A DNA stretch of 64,000 bases from Hyphomicrobiales bacterium (GTDB lineage Bacteria > Pseudomonadota > Alphaproteobacteria > Rhizobiales > Rhizobiaceae): assembly GCA_900467185.1 (NCBI GenBank), contig UBPA01000004.1, forward strand, positions 303,344 through 367,343, written 5' to 3'. This document shows positions 50,812-60,946 of the stretch, one piece after another. Positions within the stretch are counted from its first letter, which is position 1. Every line of letters starts with the position of its first letter. The translations under genes were made by a program, and so were the position numbers. The notes beneath the pieces were generated by a model, which did not search any database, was not told the DNA's origin, and saw only the letters and a list, made by a program, of their open reading frames with translations.

Positions 50812-51325
50812 GCCGGACGGCCCTTACGTCTTTCGCGCCCTGCGCCACGAGGATTTTCCACGTCTGGCGCAATGGCTCGCCGAGCCCCATGTCGCAAGAT
50901 GGTGGGATGCGGCGGAGGTTGAGCTCGAGGCCATCGCGCAGGCGATGAAGACGGGGGAAGCGCAGCCGATGATGGTGGAATGGGAGGAACGGCCGATCGC
51001 CTATCTCCAGACCTACGATCCGCACGGCGAAGCGAACCATCCCTATCGCGACCAGCCGGCGGGAACGCTCGGCGTCGATATGGCCATCGGCCCGCCTGGG
51101 GAAACCGGCAAGGGGCACGGCGGCAGGATCGTCGCAAGCCTTGCAGCCCGGCTGTTCGCCAAAGGCACGAGGCGGATCGTCATCGACCCGCACCCCGAGA
51201 ATTCCCGCGCGATCCGGGCCTATGAGAAAGCCGGATTCCGCTTCATCGACCAGCGACACAGCCTTTACGGTCCGGCCCATCTCATGGCGCTGGATGCCCA
51301 GATTGAAGAAACGGACACACCATGA
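50801..51325 (+). CDS. GNAT-family N-acetyltransferase (AAC(6')-like)
   Basis: A 174-residue acetyltransferase of the aminoglycoside 6'-N-acetyltransferase-like subgroup. The N-terminal [26 protein letters not shown] resembles acetyltransf_8 proteins. The acetyl-CoA loop region is [17 protein letters not shown], and the C-terminal [20 protein letters not shown] block is typical. It lies between hslV and hslU with overlaps of 11 and 4 bases, so it is cotranscribed. The substrate is not known; resistance should not be assumed. Confidence 0.85.
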   Translation: MPPEPDGPYVFRALRHEDFPRLAQWLAEPHVARWWDAAEVELEAIAQAMKTGEAQPMMVEWEERPIAYLQTYDPHGEANHPYRDQPAGTLGVDMAIGPPGETGKGHGGRIVASLAARLFAKGTRRIVIDPHPENSRAIRAYEKAGFRFIDQRHSLYGPAHLMALDAQIEETDTP

Positions 51326-52629
51326 CCACCTTTTCCCCCCGAGAGATCGTTTCCGAACTTGATCGCTACATCATCGGCCAGCACGATGCGAAACGCGCTG
51401 TCGCCATTGCGCTGCGCAACCGCTGGCGCCGCCAGCAGCTGCCCGACGAGCTGCGCGACGAGGTGATGCCGAAGAACATCCTGATGATCGGGCCGACCGG
51501 CGTCGGCAAGACGGAAATTTCGCGTCGCCTCGCCAAGCTCGCGGGCGCTCCCTTCATCAAGGTCGAGGCGACCAAGTTCACCGAGGTCGGCTATGTCGGC
51601 CGCGATGTCGAGCAGATCATCCGCGATCTGGTCGAAGTCGGCATCGGCCTCGTGCGGGAGAAGAAACGCGGCGAAGTGAAGGCGAAGGCGCACCAGAATG
51701 CCGAGGAGCGCGTGCTCGACGCGCTGGTCGGCAGCACCGCGTCGCCCGCGACCCGCGACAGCTTCCGCCGCAAGCTGCGCGACAACGAGTTGGACGACAA
51801 GGAGATCGACATCGAGGTCGCGGATACGGCGAGCCCCGGCGGCGGCTTTGAAATCCCCGGCATGCCGGGCGCCAATATCGGCGTGCTCAACCTCTCCGAC
51901 ATGTTCGGCAAGGCGATGGGTGCGCGCACCAAGAAAGTGCGCACGACGGTCAAGCAATCCTATGCGCTGCTGATCGACGACGAGTCCGACAAGCTGCTCG
52001 ACAACGAGCAGATCCAGCGGGAGGCCGTGCGCTCGGCCGAGAATGACGGCATCGTCTTCCTGGACGAGATCGACAAGATCGCCGCTCGCGACGGTGGCAT
52101 GGGGGCCGGCGTGTCGCGCGAAGGCGTGCAGCGGGATCTGCTGCCGCTGGTCGAAGGCACGACGGTCGCGACGAAATACGGGCCGGTGAAGACCGACCAT
52201 ATCCTCTTCATCGCGTCCGGCGCCTTTCATGTGTCGAAGCCGTCGGATCTCCTGCCTGAACTTCAGGGCCGCCTGCCCATTCGGGTCGAGCTGAAGGCGC
52301 TGACCAAGGAAGACTTCCGCCGCATCCTGACGGAAACCGAGGCAAGCCTCATCCGCCAGTACAAGGCGTTGCTGGAAACCGAAGGCGTGACGCTCGACTT
52401 TTCCGACGATGCGCTCGATGCGCTGGCCGATGTCGCGGTGCACTTGAACTCCAGCGTCGAAAACATCGGCGCGCGTCGCCTGCAGACGGTCATGGAACGC
52501 GTGCTCGACGAGATCTCGTTTGCAGCTCCCGACAAGTCGGGCGAGGAACTGAACATCGATGCCGAATATGTGCGCAAGCATGTCGGTGACCTCGCGGCCA
52601 ACACCGATCTGTCGCGCTACATCCTCTGA
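51322..52629 (+). CDS. hslU: HslU ATPase subunit of the HslUV protease
   Basis: A 435-residue AAA+ unfoldase that feeds HslV. Features are [17 protein letters not shown], Walker [15 protein letters not shown] near residue 55, the GYVGRDVE pore loop, and Walker [12 protein letters not shown]. The variable I domain spans about residues 110-230. The C-terminus ends DLSRYIL, the tail that inserts into HslV. It overlaps the GNAT gene by four bases. Confidence 0.97.
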   Translation: MTTFSPREIVSELDRYIIGQHDAKRAVAIALRNRWRRQQLPDELRDEVMPKNILMIGPTGVGKTEISRRLAKLAGAPFIKVEATKFTEVGYVGRDVEQIIRDLVEVGIGLVREKKRGEVKAKAHQNAEERVLDALVGSTASPATRDSFRRKLRDNELDDKEIDIEVADTASPGGGFEIPGMPGANIGVLNLSDMFGKAMGARTKKVRTTVKQSYALLIDDESDKLLDNEQIQREAVRSAENDGIVFLDEIDKIAARDGGMGAGVSREGVQRDLLPLVEGTTVATKYGPVKTDHILFIASGAFHVSKPSDLLPELQGRLPIRVELKALTKEDFRRILTETEASLIRQYKALLETEGVTLDFSDDALDALADVAVHLNSSVENIGARRLQTVMERVLDEISFAAPDKSGEELNIDAEYVRKHVGDLAANTDLSRYIL

Positions 52630-52785
52630 CGAACCGCTTTGCGGCCGCCTTCGCGCACGTTCAAGGGCGCGCGGGAGGCCGTTGCGGGAAGGAACGGAAT
52701 GGCGGAGGAATACGGATGGCATGATTCCGACACCTTTACGCCGCATCACCTGTGCGAACCGCCGCACCCTCTGGAGACTGAAGCC

Positions 52786-53736
52786 TTGCGCAAACTCGTT
52801 CCCGCTCTCGCCCTTATCACCGCCCTGATTGCCTCGGGCGCACCGGCCAGAGCGGAGATACGCGTCATGCCGGAGGGCAACCGCAATGCCGAGCAGCCAT
52901 CGGTGCCGGGCGCATCGGTTCGTCGCACGAAGGCGGGAAAATCGAGCTTCGACGCCAAGTACGAGAAGGTGCGGCAGCTGCTCGCCACCGACAGCAAGCT
53001 GATGGGCAAGATCAAGTCCACCGCGCGCGCTTACGGCATCGACCCGATCCACATGGTCGGCGCCATCGTCGGCGAGCATACCTATAATGTCGATGCCTAC
53101 GACCGGCTTCAGTCCTACTACGTCAAGGCGGCGGCCTATGCCGGCAACAGTTTCCGCTTCGCCTATGACGGCGAATCGATCGCCGACTTCGTCGATCGCC
53201 CGCAATTCTCCGTCTGCGCCGGCAAAAAGGGCTCCTACGCTCTGTGGAGCTGCCGCGAAGGCGTCTGGGACAAGGAGTTCCGCGGCGAAACGGTCGGGGG
53301 CACGTCGTTCCCGAACAACCGCTTTTCCGCCGTCTTCTTCCAGCCCTTCTATGCCGGCCAGACCTTCGGCCTCGGCCAGATCAATCCGCTGACGGCCCTG
53401 ATGATGACCGACACCGTTGCGCGCGTGTCCGGCTACGAGGCGCTGGACGAGAACAGCGCGGCCGACGTCTACAAGGCGATCATGGATCCCGACCAGTCGC
53501 TCGCCTATATGGCGGCCGTCATCCGCCACTCCATCGACGTCTACCGTTCGGTGGCCGATATCGACATCTCCGACAATCCGGGCATTACCGCGACGCTTTA
53601 CAATATCGGCAATCCCGACCAGCGCGCGGCCGCCCTTGCGGCGAAGAACCGGTCCGGCGCCGTAGAGTGGCCGGAGGAAAACTATTACGGCTGGCTGGTG
53701 AACGAGAAGCTGTCGGAACTGAAGGCGCTTCTCTGA
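52786..53736 (+). CDS. Exported DUF1402 protein
   Basis: A 316-residue protein. TTG 52786 is proposed as start because it places a clean signal peptide at the N-terminus (RKLVPALALITALIASG, then APARA before EIRV) after a GGAG Shine-Dalgarno; the upstream in-frame sequence has no such feature. The mature region has DPIHMVGAIVGEHTYNVDAYDR, GQTFGLGQINPLTAL and QSLAYMAAVIRHSIDVYR. The EHxYN and FGLGQINP pattern resembles lysozyme-fold lytic transglycosylases. It is DUF1402; periplasmic peptidoglycan action is inferred only. Confidence 0.78.
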   Translation: MRKLVPALALITALIASGAPARAEIRVMPEGNRNAEQPSVPGASVRRTKAGKSSFDAKYEKVRQLLATDSKLMGKIKSTARAYGIDPIHMVGAIVGEHTYNVDAYDRLQSYYVKAAAYAGNSFRFAYDGESIADFVDRPQFSVCAGKKGSYALWSCREGVWDKEFRGETVGGTSFPNNRFSAVFFQPFYAGQTFGLGQINPLTALMMTDTVARVSGYEALDENSAADVYKAIMDPDQSLAYMAAVIRHSIDVYRSVADIDISDNPGITATLYNIGNPDQRAAALAAKNRSGAVEWPEENYYGWLVNEKLSELKALL

Positions 53737-53779
53737 ACCACGTCCGGCCGGCTCCAACCGTCAAAGGCCAGAACTGCCC

Positions 53780-55174
53780 ATGGATATGATCTCAAGACCC
53801 TTCGAGCCGCCGGCCCCCGTTCCGCGCACGCAGGAGCTCTCCAAGTTCGAGGTTCTCCGGACGGTGCTGCGAAACCCGCTCGAACTCTGGAGCGAGCAGT
53901 CCTATACGCTGCCCTGGATCGAGACGCGGTTCGTCAACCAGGAGACCCTGATCGTCAACGATCCCGGCCTGATCCGCTACATCCTCGTCGAGAACGTCGC
54001 GAATTACGAGATGTCGGAGGTTCGCCGGCTCGTGCTGCGGCCGATCCTGCGCGATGGCCTGCTGACGGCCGAAGGTCCGACCTGGAAGCGGACCCGCAAG
54101 GCGGTGGCGCCGGTGTTCACGCCACGCCACGCCAAGGGTTTTGCCGACAAGATGCTCTCGACCTGCGAGCACTATGCCAGCCGTTACGACGCCGTCGTCG
54201 ATGCCGGCGCCCCCGTCGATATCGCCACCGACATGACCGAACTGACTTACGATATTCTGGCCGAAACCCTGTTTTCCGGGCAGATCGCTGCGGAAACCGA
54301 AAGCTTCACCCGGGATGTCGAGACGCTGCTCGGCAGCATGGGCCGGGTCGATCCGATGGATATGCTGCTCGCACCCTCCTGGGTTCCGCGCATCACGCGC
54401 TGGGGCAGCGGCAAGCTGATGCGCCGCTTCGGCACGGTCGTGGCGGCCACCATGGACGAGCGCCGCCGGCAGATGCGCGCCCATCCCGACACGGTGCCGC
54501 AGGATTTCCTGACGCTGCTTCTGGAGCGGGAAGGGCCGGACGGGCTGCATGCCGACGAGATCGCCGACAATATCCTGACCTTCATCGGCGCCGGCCACGA
54601 GACCACGGCCCGGGCGCTCGGCTGGACGTTCTACTGCATCGCCCATGCGCCGGACTTCCGCGCGCTGATGGAGGCTGAGATCGACCGCGTCATCGCAAAT
54701 GGCACCGATCCGGTCGACTGGCTGGAGAATATGCCGCATGTCCGCGCCGCCTTCGAGGAATCCATGCGGCTCTATCCCCCGGCGCCGTCGATCAACCGCG
54801 CGGCGATCGAGGCGGACAGCTGGACGTCGCCGACCGGCGAGCGCATCGATATCGCCAAGGGCGTCTCGGTCCTCGTCATGCCCTGGACCCTGCATCGCCA
54901 TACGCTCTACTGGGAAAGGCCGCGCGCCTTCATGCCGCAGCGCTTCATGCCCGGCAATCGCGAGAGCCTGCACCGCTTTCAATATCTGCCGTTCGGCGCC
55001 GGCCCGCGCGTCTGCATCGGCGCCACCTTCGCGCTGCAGGAGGCGGTGATCGCGCTCGGCGTGCTGATGAAAACCTATCGCTTCGACGTGACGCCGCAGA
55101 CGCGGCCCTGGCCCGTGCAACGGCTGACGACGCAGCCCCAGGGCGGTATCCCGATGCGGGTCACGCGTCGATAA
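53780..55174 (+). CDS. Cytochrome P450
   Basis: A 464-residue haem-thiolate monooxygenase. The I-helix has FIGAGHETTARAL (acid-alcohol pair for oxygen), the K-helix ExxR is EESMRLYPP, and the haem loop is PFGAGPRVCIGATFALQE with ligand Cys412. It lacks a membrane anchor, so it is probably soluble with separate redox partners. Length and motifs fit bacterial CYP families related to fatty-acid hydroxylases. It stands 43 bp after the DUF1402 gene. The substrate cannot be told. Confidence 0.9.
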   Translation: MDMISRPFEPPAPVPRTQELSKFEVLRTVLRNPLELWSEQSYTLPWIETRFVNQETLIVNDPGLIRYILVENVANYEMSEVRRLVLRPILRDGLLTAEGPTWKRTRKAVAPVFTPRHAKGFADKMLSTCEHYASRYDAVVDAGAPVDIATDMTELTYDILAETLFSGQIAAETESFTRDVETLLGSMGRVDPMDMLLAPSWVPRITRWGSGKLMRRFGTVVAATMDERRRQMRAHPDTVPQDFLTLLLEREGPDGLHADEIADNILTFIGAGHETTARALGWTFYCIAHAPDFRALMEAEIDRVIANGTDPVDWLENMPHVRAAFEESMRLYPPAPSINRAAIEADSWTSPTGERIDIAKGVSVLVMPWTLHRHTLYWERPRAFMPQRFMPGNRESLHRFQYLPFGAGPRVCIGATFALQEAVIALGVLMKTYRFDVTPQTRPWPVQRLTTQPQGGIPMRVTRR

Positions 55175-55274
55175 AAGACACGCTGCGGTTTCCTTCACCA
55201 TCAGAAAACGTTGACTTCACGGCGTTCGTGAGGACATTGCAAGGCACGCAACGGGGAAAGAGCGAGGAGACCTC

Positions 55275-57434
55275 ATGAGCCGCATCGATACACAGGGTTT
55301 GCAGATCGAACAGGGCCTTTACGCCTTCATCGTCAACGAGGCGCTGCCGGGAACGGGAATCGAGGCCGATCGCTTCTTCGAAAGCTTCTCCGCGATCGTC
55401 CATGATCTTGCCCCGAAGAACCGGGCCCTGCTGCAGGTTCGCGATGCGTTGCAGGAAAAAATCGATGCCTGGTACCGGGAAAACGGCGTTCCGGTCGATC
55501 TCAAGGCCTATACCGATTTCCTGACCGAAATCGGTTATCTCCTGCCCGAAGGGCCGGATTTCACCGTTTCCACCGATCACGTCGATCCCGAGATCGCCGC
55601 GATCGCCGGGCCGCAGCTCGTCGTTCCCGTGATGAATGCGCGTTATGCGCTGAACGCTGCCAATGCGCGCTGGGGCTCGCTCTATGACGCGCTCTACGGC
55701 ACGGATGCGATTTCCGACGAGGGCGGCGCGGAGAAGGGCAAGGGCTACAACCCCGCCCGCGGCAGCAAGGTCATCGCCTGGGCGCGCAATTTCCTCGATT
55801 CAAGCGCGCCGCTGGAGCGTGCCAGCTGGACCGATCTGCGCTCGATTTCGGTCGCCGACGGCCGGCTGGTCCTGAACGACGGGTCGCTGTCGCTGAAGGA
55901 TCCGGCACAGTTCGCAGGCTTCAAGGGCGACGCCGCAGCGCCTGCGTCCATCTTCCTCAAGCGCAACGCGCTGCATGTCGAGATCGTCATCGACGCCACG
56001 ACCGCGATCGGTGCCGGCGATCCCGCGCATATCTCCGACGTCGTGCTCGAATCCGCCATCACCGCGATCATGGATTGCGAGGATTCGGTGGCCGCCGTCG
56101 ATGCCGACGACAAGACGCTGATCTATCGCAACTGGCTCGGCCTGATGGACGGCACGCTTGCCGAAGAGGTCGCCAAGGGCGGCCGCAGCTTCACGCGCCG
56201 CCTCAATCCGGATGTCGCCTTGACCGCGCCGGATGGCAGCGACGCGACGCTGAAGGGCCGGGCGCTGATGCTCGTGCGCAATGTCGGCCACCTCATGACC
56301 AATCCGGCGATCCTTGACCGGGACGGTAACGAGGTTCCCGAGGGCATTATGGATGCCGTGATCACGGCGCTGATCGCGCTCCGGGACATCGGCCCGTCCG
56401 GCCGCCGCATGAACTCGCGCGAAGGCTCGATGTATGTCGTCAAGCCGAAGATGCACGGTCCCGATGAAGTCGCTTTCGCCTGCGAGATCTTCACCCGCGT
56501 CGAGCAGGCGCTGGGCATGGCGCCGAACACGATCAAGATGGGCATCATGGACGAGGAGCGCCGCACGACGGTCAACCTGAAGGCCTGCATCCGCGCCGCG
56601 CGCGAGCGCGTCGTGTTCATCAATACCGGCTTCCTTGATCGCACCGGCGACGAAATCCATACCTCCATGGAAGCCGGCCCGATGATCCGCAAGGGCGATA
56701 TGAAGCAGGCGGCCTGGATCGCAGCCTATGAAAACTGGAATGTGGATATCGGCCTTGCCTGCGGTCTGGCCGGCCACGCCCAGATCGGCAAGGGCATGTG
56801 GGCCATGCCGGACCTGATGGCCGCCATGCTGGAGCAGAAGATCGCCCATCCAAAGGCCGGCGCCAACACCGCCTGGGTTCCCTCGCCGACCGCGGCGACG
56901 CTTCACGCGACGCATTATCACACGGTCGATGTCGCAGAGGTTCAGAAGGGCCTGAAGACGCGCCCGCGTGCCAAGCTCGACGACATCCTGTCCATTCCCG
57001 TCGCCACCCGCCCGAACTGGACGCCGGAAGAAATCCAGCGCGAACTCGACAACAATGCGCAGGGCATTCTCGGCTATGTCGTGCGCTGGATCGACCAGGG
57101 CGTCGGCTGCTCCAAGGTGCCCGACATCAACAATATCGGCCTGATGGAAGACCGTGCCACGCTGCGCATCTCCGCCCAGCATATGGCGAACTGGCTGCAC
57201 CACGGCGTCGTCTCGGCCGATCAGGTGACCGAGACCCTGAAGCGCATGGCGGGCATCGTCGATCGGCAGAATGCCGATGATGCAGCCTACCGCCCGATGG
57301 CGACGGATTTCGACGGCTCCGTCGCCTTCCAGGCGGCGCTCGACCTCGTCTTCAAGGGTCGCGAACAGCCGAACGGCTACACCGAGCCGGTCCTCCATCG
57401 CCGCCGCATCGAGCTGAAAGCGGTATCGCGATAG
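55275..57434 (+). CDS. glcB: Malate synthase G
   Basis: A 719-residue single-chain malate synthase that condenses glyoxylate with acetyl-CoA, used on acetate, fatty acids, glycolate or stored [20 protein letters not shown] holds acidic metal residues, [24 protein letters not shown] (GRRMNSREG part) is the substrate region, and LTPDE-type loops are replaced by family-typical ASMEAGPM and PDLMAAM blocks. ATG 55275 gives the MSRIDxxGLQI N-terminus. It ends at a strong terminator. Confidence 0.96.
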   Translation: MSRIDTQGLQIEQGLYAFIVNEALPGTGIEADRFFESFSAIVHDLAPKNRALLQVRDALQEKIDAWYRENGVPVDLKAYTDFLTEIGYLLPEGPDFTVSTDHVDPEIAAIAGPQLVVPVMNARYALNAANARWGSLYDALYGTDAISDEGGAEKGKGYNPARGSKVIAWARNFLDSSAPLERASWTDLRSISVADGRLVLNDGSLSLKDPAQFAGFKGDAAAPASIFLKRNALHVEIVIDATTAIGAGDPAHISDVVLESAITAIMDCEDSVAAVDADDKTLIYRNWLGLMDGTLAEEVAKGGRSFTRRLNPDVALTAPDGSDATLKGRALMLVRNVGHLMTNPAILDRDGNEVPEGIMDAVITALIALRDIGPSGRRMNSREGSMYVVKPKMHGPDEVAFACEIFTRVEQALGMAPNTIKMGIMDEERRTTVNLKACIRAARERVVFINTGFLDRTGDEIHTSMEAGPMIRKGDMKQAAWIAAYENWNVDIGLACGLAGHAQIGKGMWAMPDLMAAMLEQKIAHPKAGANTAWVPSPTAATLHATHYHTVDVAEVQKGLKTRPRAKLDDILSIPVATRPNWTPEEIQRELDNNAQGILGYVVRWIDQGVGCSKVPDINNIGLMEDRATLRISAQHMANWLHHGVVSADQVTETLKRMAGIVDRQNADDAAYRPMATDFDGSVAFQAALDLVFKGREQPNGYTEPVLHRRRIELKAVSR

Positions 57435-57480
57435 CGATGCCTGCCCGGCAAGCCGGAACACAAGTGTGAGATGCCCATAA

Positions 57481-57508
57481 AAAAACCCGGAGCGGATCCG
57501 GGTTTTTT
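57481..57508. terminator. Bidirectional terminator between glcB and L,D-transpeptidase gene
   Basis: Stem AAAAACCCGG (57481-57490) and CCGGGTTTTT (57498-57507) around a 7-nt loop, with T and A tracts on either side, between convergent genes. Confidence 0.9.
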
Positions 57509-57539
57509 GTGAAAGGCGATGATGCCGTAATCGGTCCGG

Positions 57540-58211
57540 TTACTGCTGGACGACGACCAGCGTGCTCTTGCCGGGGCGAACGCGGGAATAGAGATCGATG
57601 ATGTCCTGGTTCATCAGGCGGATGCAGCCCGAAGACGCGGCCGTGCCGATCGAGTTCCACTCCGGGGTCCCATGCAGGCGGAACAGCGTGTCCTTGCCTT
57701 CATCGTTGAAGAGATAGAGTGCGCGCGCGCCGAGCGGGTTGCGCAGGCCCGGGCCCATGCCGGCCTCGACATATTGCGCGACGTCGGGACGGCGCTGCGC
57801 CATTTCCTTCGGCGGATGCCATGTCGGCCATTCCTGCTTCCACGCGACATAGGCGCGGCCCTGCCAGGCAAAGCCCTGCTTGCCGACGCCGATCCCGTAG
57901 CGAACCGCCTTGCCGCCGGGCAGCACGTAATAGAGGAAGCGGTTCGGCGTGTTGACCACGATCGTGCCGACCGGCTCGTTCGTCGCGTAATCGACGATCT
58001 GGCGATGGAAGCGCTGATCGACGCGGTTGATCGGGATCGCCGGGAGCGCATAGCCATGATCTTCGACCGGGCCGTAGCCATCCGAGAAGATCTGGTTGGT
58101 CGCGACATGCTGGATCGGCGTGTTGGACGCGGTGACGGGCGCCGTGGAGCAACCGGCCAGAGCGACGCTTGCCAGAAGGCTGCACAGGAAGAATGCGTTG
58201 CGGGTGCGCAT
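57540..58211 (-). CDS. L,D-transpeptidase (YkuD domain) lipoprotein
   Basis: A 223-residue protein with a lipoprotein signal peptide and lipobox (LAGC, Cys21), so it should be anchored in a membrane facing the periplasm. The YkuD domain covers about residues 75-222: the FRLHGTPEWNSIG histidine motif and SSGCIRLMNQD with nucleophile Cys196. These enzymes make 3-3 crosslinks in peptidoglycan or attach proteins; in Rhizobiaceae L,D-transpeptidases are numerous and tied to polar growth. It is divergent from mmcB. Confidence 0.92.
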   Translation of the reverse strand: MRTRNAFFLCSLLASVALAGCSTAPVTASNTPIQHVATNQIFSDGYGPVEDHGYALPAIPINRVDQRFHRQIVDYATNEPVGTIVVNTPNRFLYYVLPGGKAVRYGIGVGKQGFAWQGRAYVAWKQEWPTWHPPKEMAQRRPDVAQYVEAGMGPGLRNPLGARALYLFNDEGKDTLFRLHGTPEWNSIGTAASSGCIRLMNQDIIDLYSRVRPGKSTLVVVQQ

Positions 58212-58412
58212 GAGAATCTCTTAAAAGGAAGCGAAGGACGGCTCGAGTGGTTCGACCATCAGCCACTACGCTTATTTTCCATTCGCCGGGTCCTTGCAAG
58301 GGAATGCGCTGCAGCATGAAGCTCTGCTGATTCAAATTCGTCATGGATGGTTTTTTTGCAACAAAGACCGCCATGTCAGGCATTTGAAGCGCATGCCAGA
58401 CAGGAAGATGCC

Positions 58413-58943
58413 ATGCCGATCGTCTCGCTCCACGCCACCACCCCGCTCATCGACGGACGCCAGTCCCGTCGCGCGATGCTCGTCCGTCGCGGCCTGCAAC
58501 GCTATCTCTACGATCTGCGTCATGCCGTGATGCCGGAACTGACGCTGGCAAGTGGCCGCAGGGCCGATCTTGCCTCGATCTCCCCGAAAGGCGAAATCTG
58601 GATCGTCGAGATCAAGACGTCGATCGAGGATTTCCGGGTGGACCGCAAATGGCCCGATTACCGGCTGCATTGCGACCGGCTGTTCTTCGCCACCCATGCG
58701 GAGGTGCCGCTCGACATCTTCCCGGAGGATTGCGGCCTGTTTCTTTCCGACGGCTACGGCGCCGACATGATTCGCGATGCGCCGGAGCATCGTCTCTCGG
58801 CCCCGCAGCGCAAATCGGTCACGCTGAACTTCGCCCGCGCGGCCGCCCAGCGGCTGATGCTTGCGGAATGGTGCGTCGGCGGCACCAGCGAGGCCTCCCC
58901 GCTGCAGGACATCATGTCCGGTGCGCAGGATAGTGATCTCTGA
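58413..58943 (+). CDS. mmcB: MmcB-family DNA repair protein
   Basis: A 176-residue protein of the MmcB (COG5321) family. In Caulobacter MmcB is part of the SOS regulon and linked to mitomycin C resistance. The nuclease-like core has RRADLASIS and IWIVEIKTSIEDFR (the D...ExK pattern of PD-(D/E)XK enzymes). ATG 58413 fits the start of homologues (MPIVSxxxTxPL). The 201 bp before it are non-coding; I did not find a clear LexA site. Confidence 0.85.
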   Translation: MPIVSLHATTPLIDGRQSRRAMLVRRGLQRYLYDLRHAVMPELTLASGRRADLASISPKGEIWIVEIKTSIEDFRVDRKWPDYRLHCDRLFFATHAEVPLDIFPEDCGLFLSDGYGADMIRDAPEHRLSAPQRKSVTLNFARAAAQRLMLAEWCVGGTSEASPLQDIMSGAQDSDL

Positions 58944-58947
58944 ACGC

Positions 58948-59541
58948 TTACTTCGGCGCCCGCTTGGCAAGAATCCGCTGCAGCGTCCGCCGGTGCATGT
59001 TCAGCCTGCGTGCCGTCTCCGAAACGTTGCGTTCGCAGATCTCGAACACCCGCTGGATATGCTCCCAGCGCACGCGGTCGGCCGACATCGGGTTTTCCGG
59101 CAGCTCAGCCTTGTCGCCGTCGCTCTGGACGAGGGCGTTGTAGACCTCGTCGGCATCCGCGGGTTTCGACAGATAGTCCACCGCCCCGAGCTTCACGGCG
59201 TTTACCGCCGTCGCGATATTGCCGTAACCGGTCAGCATGATGATGCGTGTGTCGTCCCGGCAGCTGCGGATCGCCTCGATCACGTCGAGCCCGCTGCCGT
59301 CACCCAGCCGGAGATCGACCACCGCATATTTCGGCGGATGCCGTTTTGCCTGGGCGATGCCGTCGGCAACCGATTCGGCGATCTCGACAGTGAAGCCACG
59401 CTGCTCCATCGCCCGCGCCAGCCGGCGCACGAACGGACCGTCGTCATCGACGATCAGCAACGACGGATCGCGCCCGATCGCATCGTTCGACGCAGTCTCG
59501 ACAGTCTCGCCGGCCGCCCCGGCATCGGCTTTCTCGCTCAT
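58948..59541 (-). CDS. actR: Response regulator ActR (RegA/PrrA family)
   Basis: A 197-residue regulator. The receiver has LLIVDDDGPFVRRL and phospho-acceptor Asp76 in VVDLRLGDGSG. The C-terminal Fis-type helix-turn-helix is NVSETARRLNMHRRTLQRIL, which is almost invariant in the RegA family. It controls redox, carbon and nitrogen genes and acid tolerance in rhizobia. ATG 59541 gives the usual N-terminus. It lies 70 bp downstream of actS. Confidence 0.95.
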   Translation of the reverse strand: MSEKADAGAAGETVETASNDAIGRDPSLLIVDDDGPFVRRLARAMEQRGFTVEIAESVADGIAQAKRHPPKYAVVDLRLGDGSGLDVIEAIRSCRDDTRIIMLTGYGNIATAVNAVKLGAVDYLSKPADADEVYNALVQSDGDKAELPENPMSADRVRWEHIQRVFEICERNVSETARRLNMHRRTLQRILAKRAPK

Positions 59542-59611
59542 GGCGCGATCCTTCCCATGGATTGTACGGCTTAGATAAGGGTGGGCGATCCCGCGGGAAA
59601 GGCGCAACCCC

Positions 59612-60946
59612 TCATTTCGCCGGCTTGGTGTCCATCAGATGCCGCGGCCATTCGACGCTGACGCGCGCGCCGGGCTTCTCCGCGCCCCCGTTTTCGAAGG
59701 TCAGCGTCGCACCGGACCGCTCGAGCAGCGTCTTGGCGATGAACAGCCCGAGCCCGAGCCCGCCTGCGGTATCGTCCCGCTGCCGCCGCGTCACATAGGG
59801 TTCGCCGATCCGGCTCAGAATATCGGGCGCGTAACCGTCGCCATCGTCCGCAATGGTCACCGAGACGCGATCCGCCGAATGCCGCACGGTGACGACGACC
59901 TCGGTCTTGGCATAATCGACGGCGTTCTCGACCAGATTGCCGAGGCCGTAGAGAATGCCGGCATTGCGCGTGCCGACCGGTTCGCCCTTGCGGCCGGACA
60001 CCTCTACGAGCGTGATCTCGATATCGAACTCCCGATGCGGCGCCAGCACCTCCTCGATCATCGAGGAGAGTGGTAGATAGCGCATATGCGCCTCGTCATT
60101 GGAAGAGAGCGTCGTCAGCCGCCGCAGGATGTCGCGGCATCGCTCGCTCTGGCTGCGCAGAAGCTGCACGTCCTCGCCGTATTTCGGATCGCTCCCGAGT
60201 TCGCGCTCCATCTCCTTCGCGACCACGCTGATCGTCGCGAGCGGCGTGCCGAGCTCGTGCGCGGCCGCCGCCGCCAGCCCGTCGAGCTGCGACAGATGCT
60301 GCTCGCGCTGCAGCACCAGCTCGGTCGCGGCCAGCGCCTCGGCCAGCTCGCTCGCCTCCAGCGATACGCGATAGATGTAGAAGGCGGCAAAGGCCGTGGT
60401 GGAAACGATGGCAAACCAGAAGCCGACCATCAGCGCCGGCGGCACCACGAGCACCGCGCCATCATACCAGGGCAGGGGATAGGGCGAGAAGGCGAGCGCC
60501 GTCACCCCGGCCACGGCCAGAAGCGCAAGCGCGACACTGTACCATTTCGGCTGCGAGGCCGAGGAGATGATGACGGGAACCGACACCAGCGGCGCAAACG
60601 GATTGGCGATGCCCCCGGTCATGTAGAGAAGCGCCGTCAGCTGCGCGAGATCGATGCCGAGAAGCGTGAAGGCGGCGACCGGATGAAGCCGGTGGGCGGG
60701 GGGATAGCGCAGCGTCAGGTAGATGTTGACGACGGCGAGAAGCGCGATCAGCAGGAAGCAGGCGATCAGCGGCATCGGGAACCGAAGCCACAGCGCCACG
60801 ATGATGATCGCGATCGACTGACCGGCCACCGCCAGCCAGCGCAGCCGCACGATGGTCTGCAGCCGAAGCGAGCGGCTGGCGGTCGGATCGTCCGGTTCGC
60901 GCGATCCGGTGGCCGCGGTCTCGAGGGCCGTGTCCTGATGTGCCAT
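59612..60946 (-). CDS. actS: Redox sensor histidine kinase ActS (RegB/PrrB family)
   Basis: A 444-residue sensor with about six membrane helices between residues 30 and 195. The quinone-binding motif GGIANPF is at 111-117. The H-box AAAAAHELGTPLATIS places the phospho-acceptor at His230, and the redox-active cysteine of the family is Cys270 in SERCRDILRRL. The ATPase domain has NLVENAVDYA and GGLGLGLFIAKTLL. All three redox-sensing features are intact. It starts right next to the hrpB stop, so hrpB-actS-actR is likely one transcript. Confidence 0.96.
   Translation of the reverse strand: MAHQDTALETAATGSREPDDPTASRSLRLQTIVRLRWLAVAGQSIAIIIVALWLRFPMPLIACFLLIALLAVVNIYLTLRYPPAHRLHPVAAFTLLGIDLAQLTALLYMTGGIANPFAPLVSVPVIISSASQPKWYSVALALLAVAGVTALAFSPYPLPWYDGAVLVVPPALMVGFWFAIVSTTAFAAFYIYRVSLEASELAEALAATELVLQREQHLSQLDGLAAAAAHELGTPLATISVVAKEMERELGSDPKYGEDVQLLRSQSERCRDILRRLTTLSSNDEAHMRYLPLSSMIEEVLAPHREFDIEITLVEVSGRKGEPVGTRNAGILYGLGNLVENAVDYAKTEVVVTVRHSADRVSVTIADDGDGYAPDILSRIGEPYVTRRQRDDTAGGLGLGLFIAKTLLERSGATLTFENGGAEKPGARVSVEWPRHLMDTKPAK

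Noticed and set aside
51265..53757. An 830-codon open frame opposite hslU and the DUF1402 gene
   Set aside because: Antisense shadow of two supported genes with no recognisable motif.
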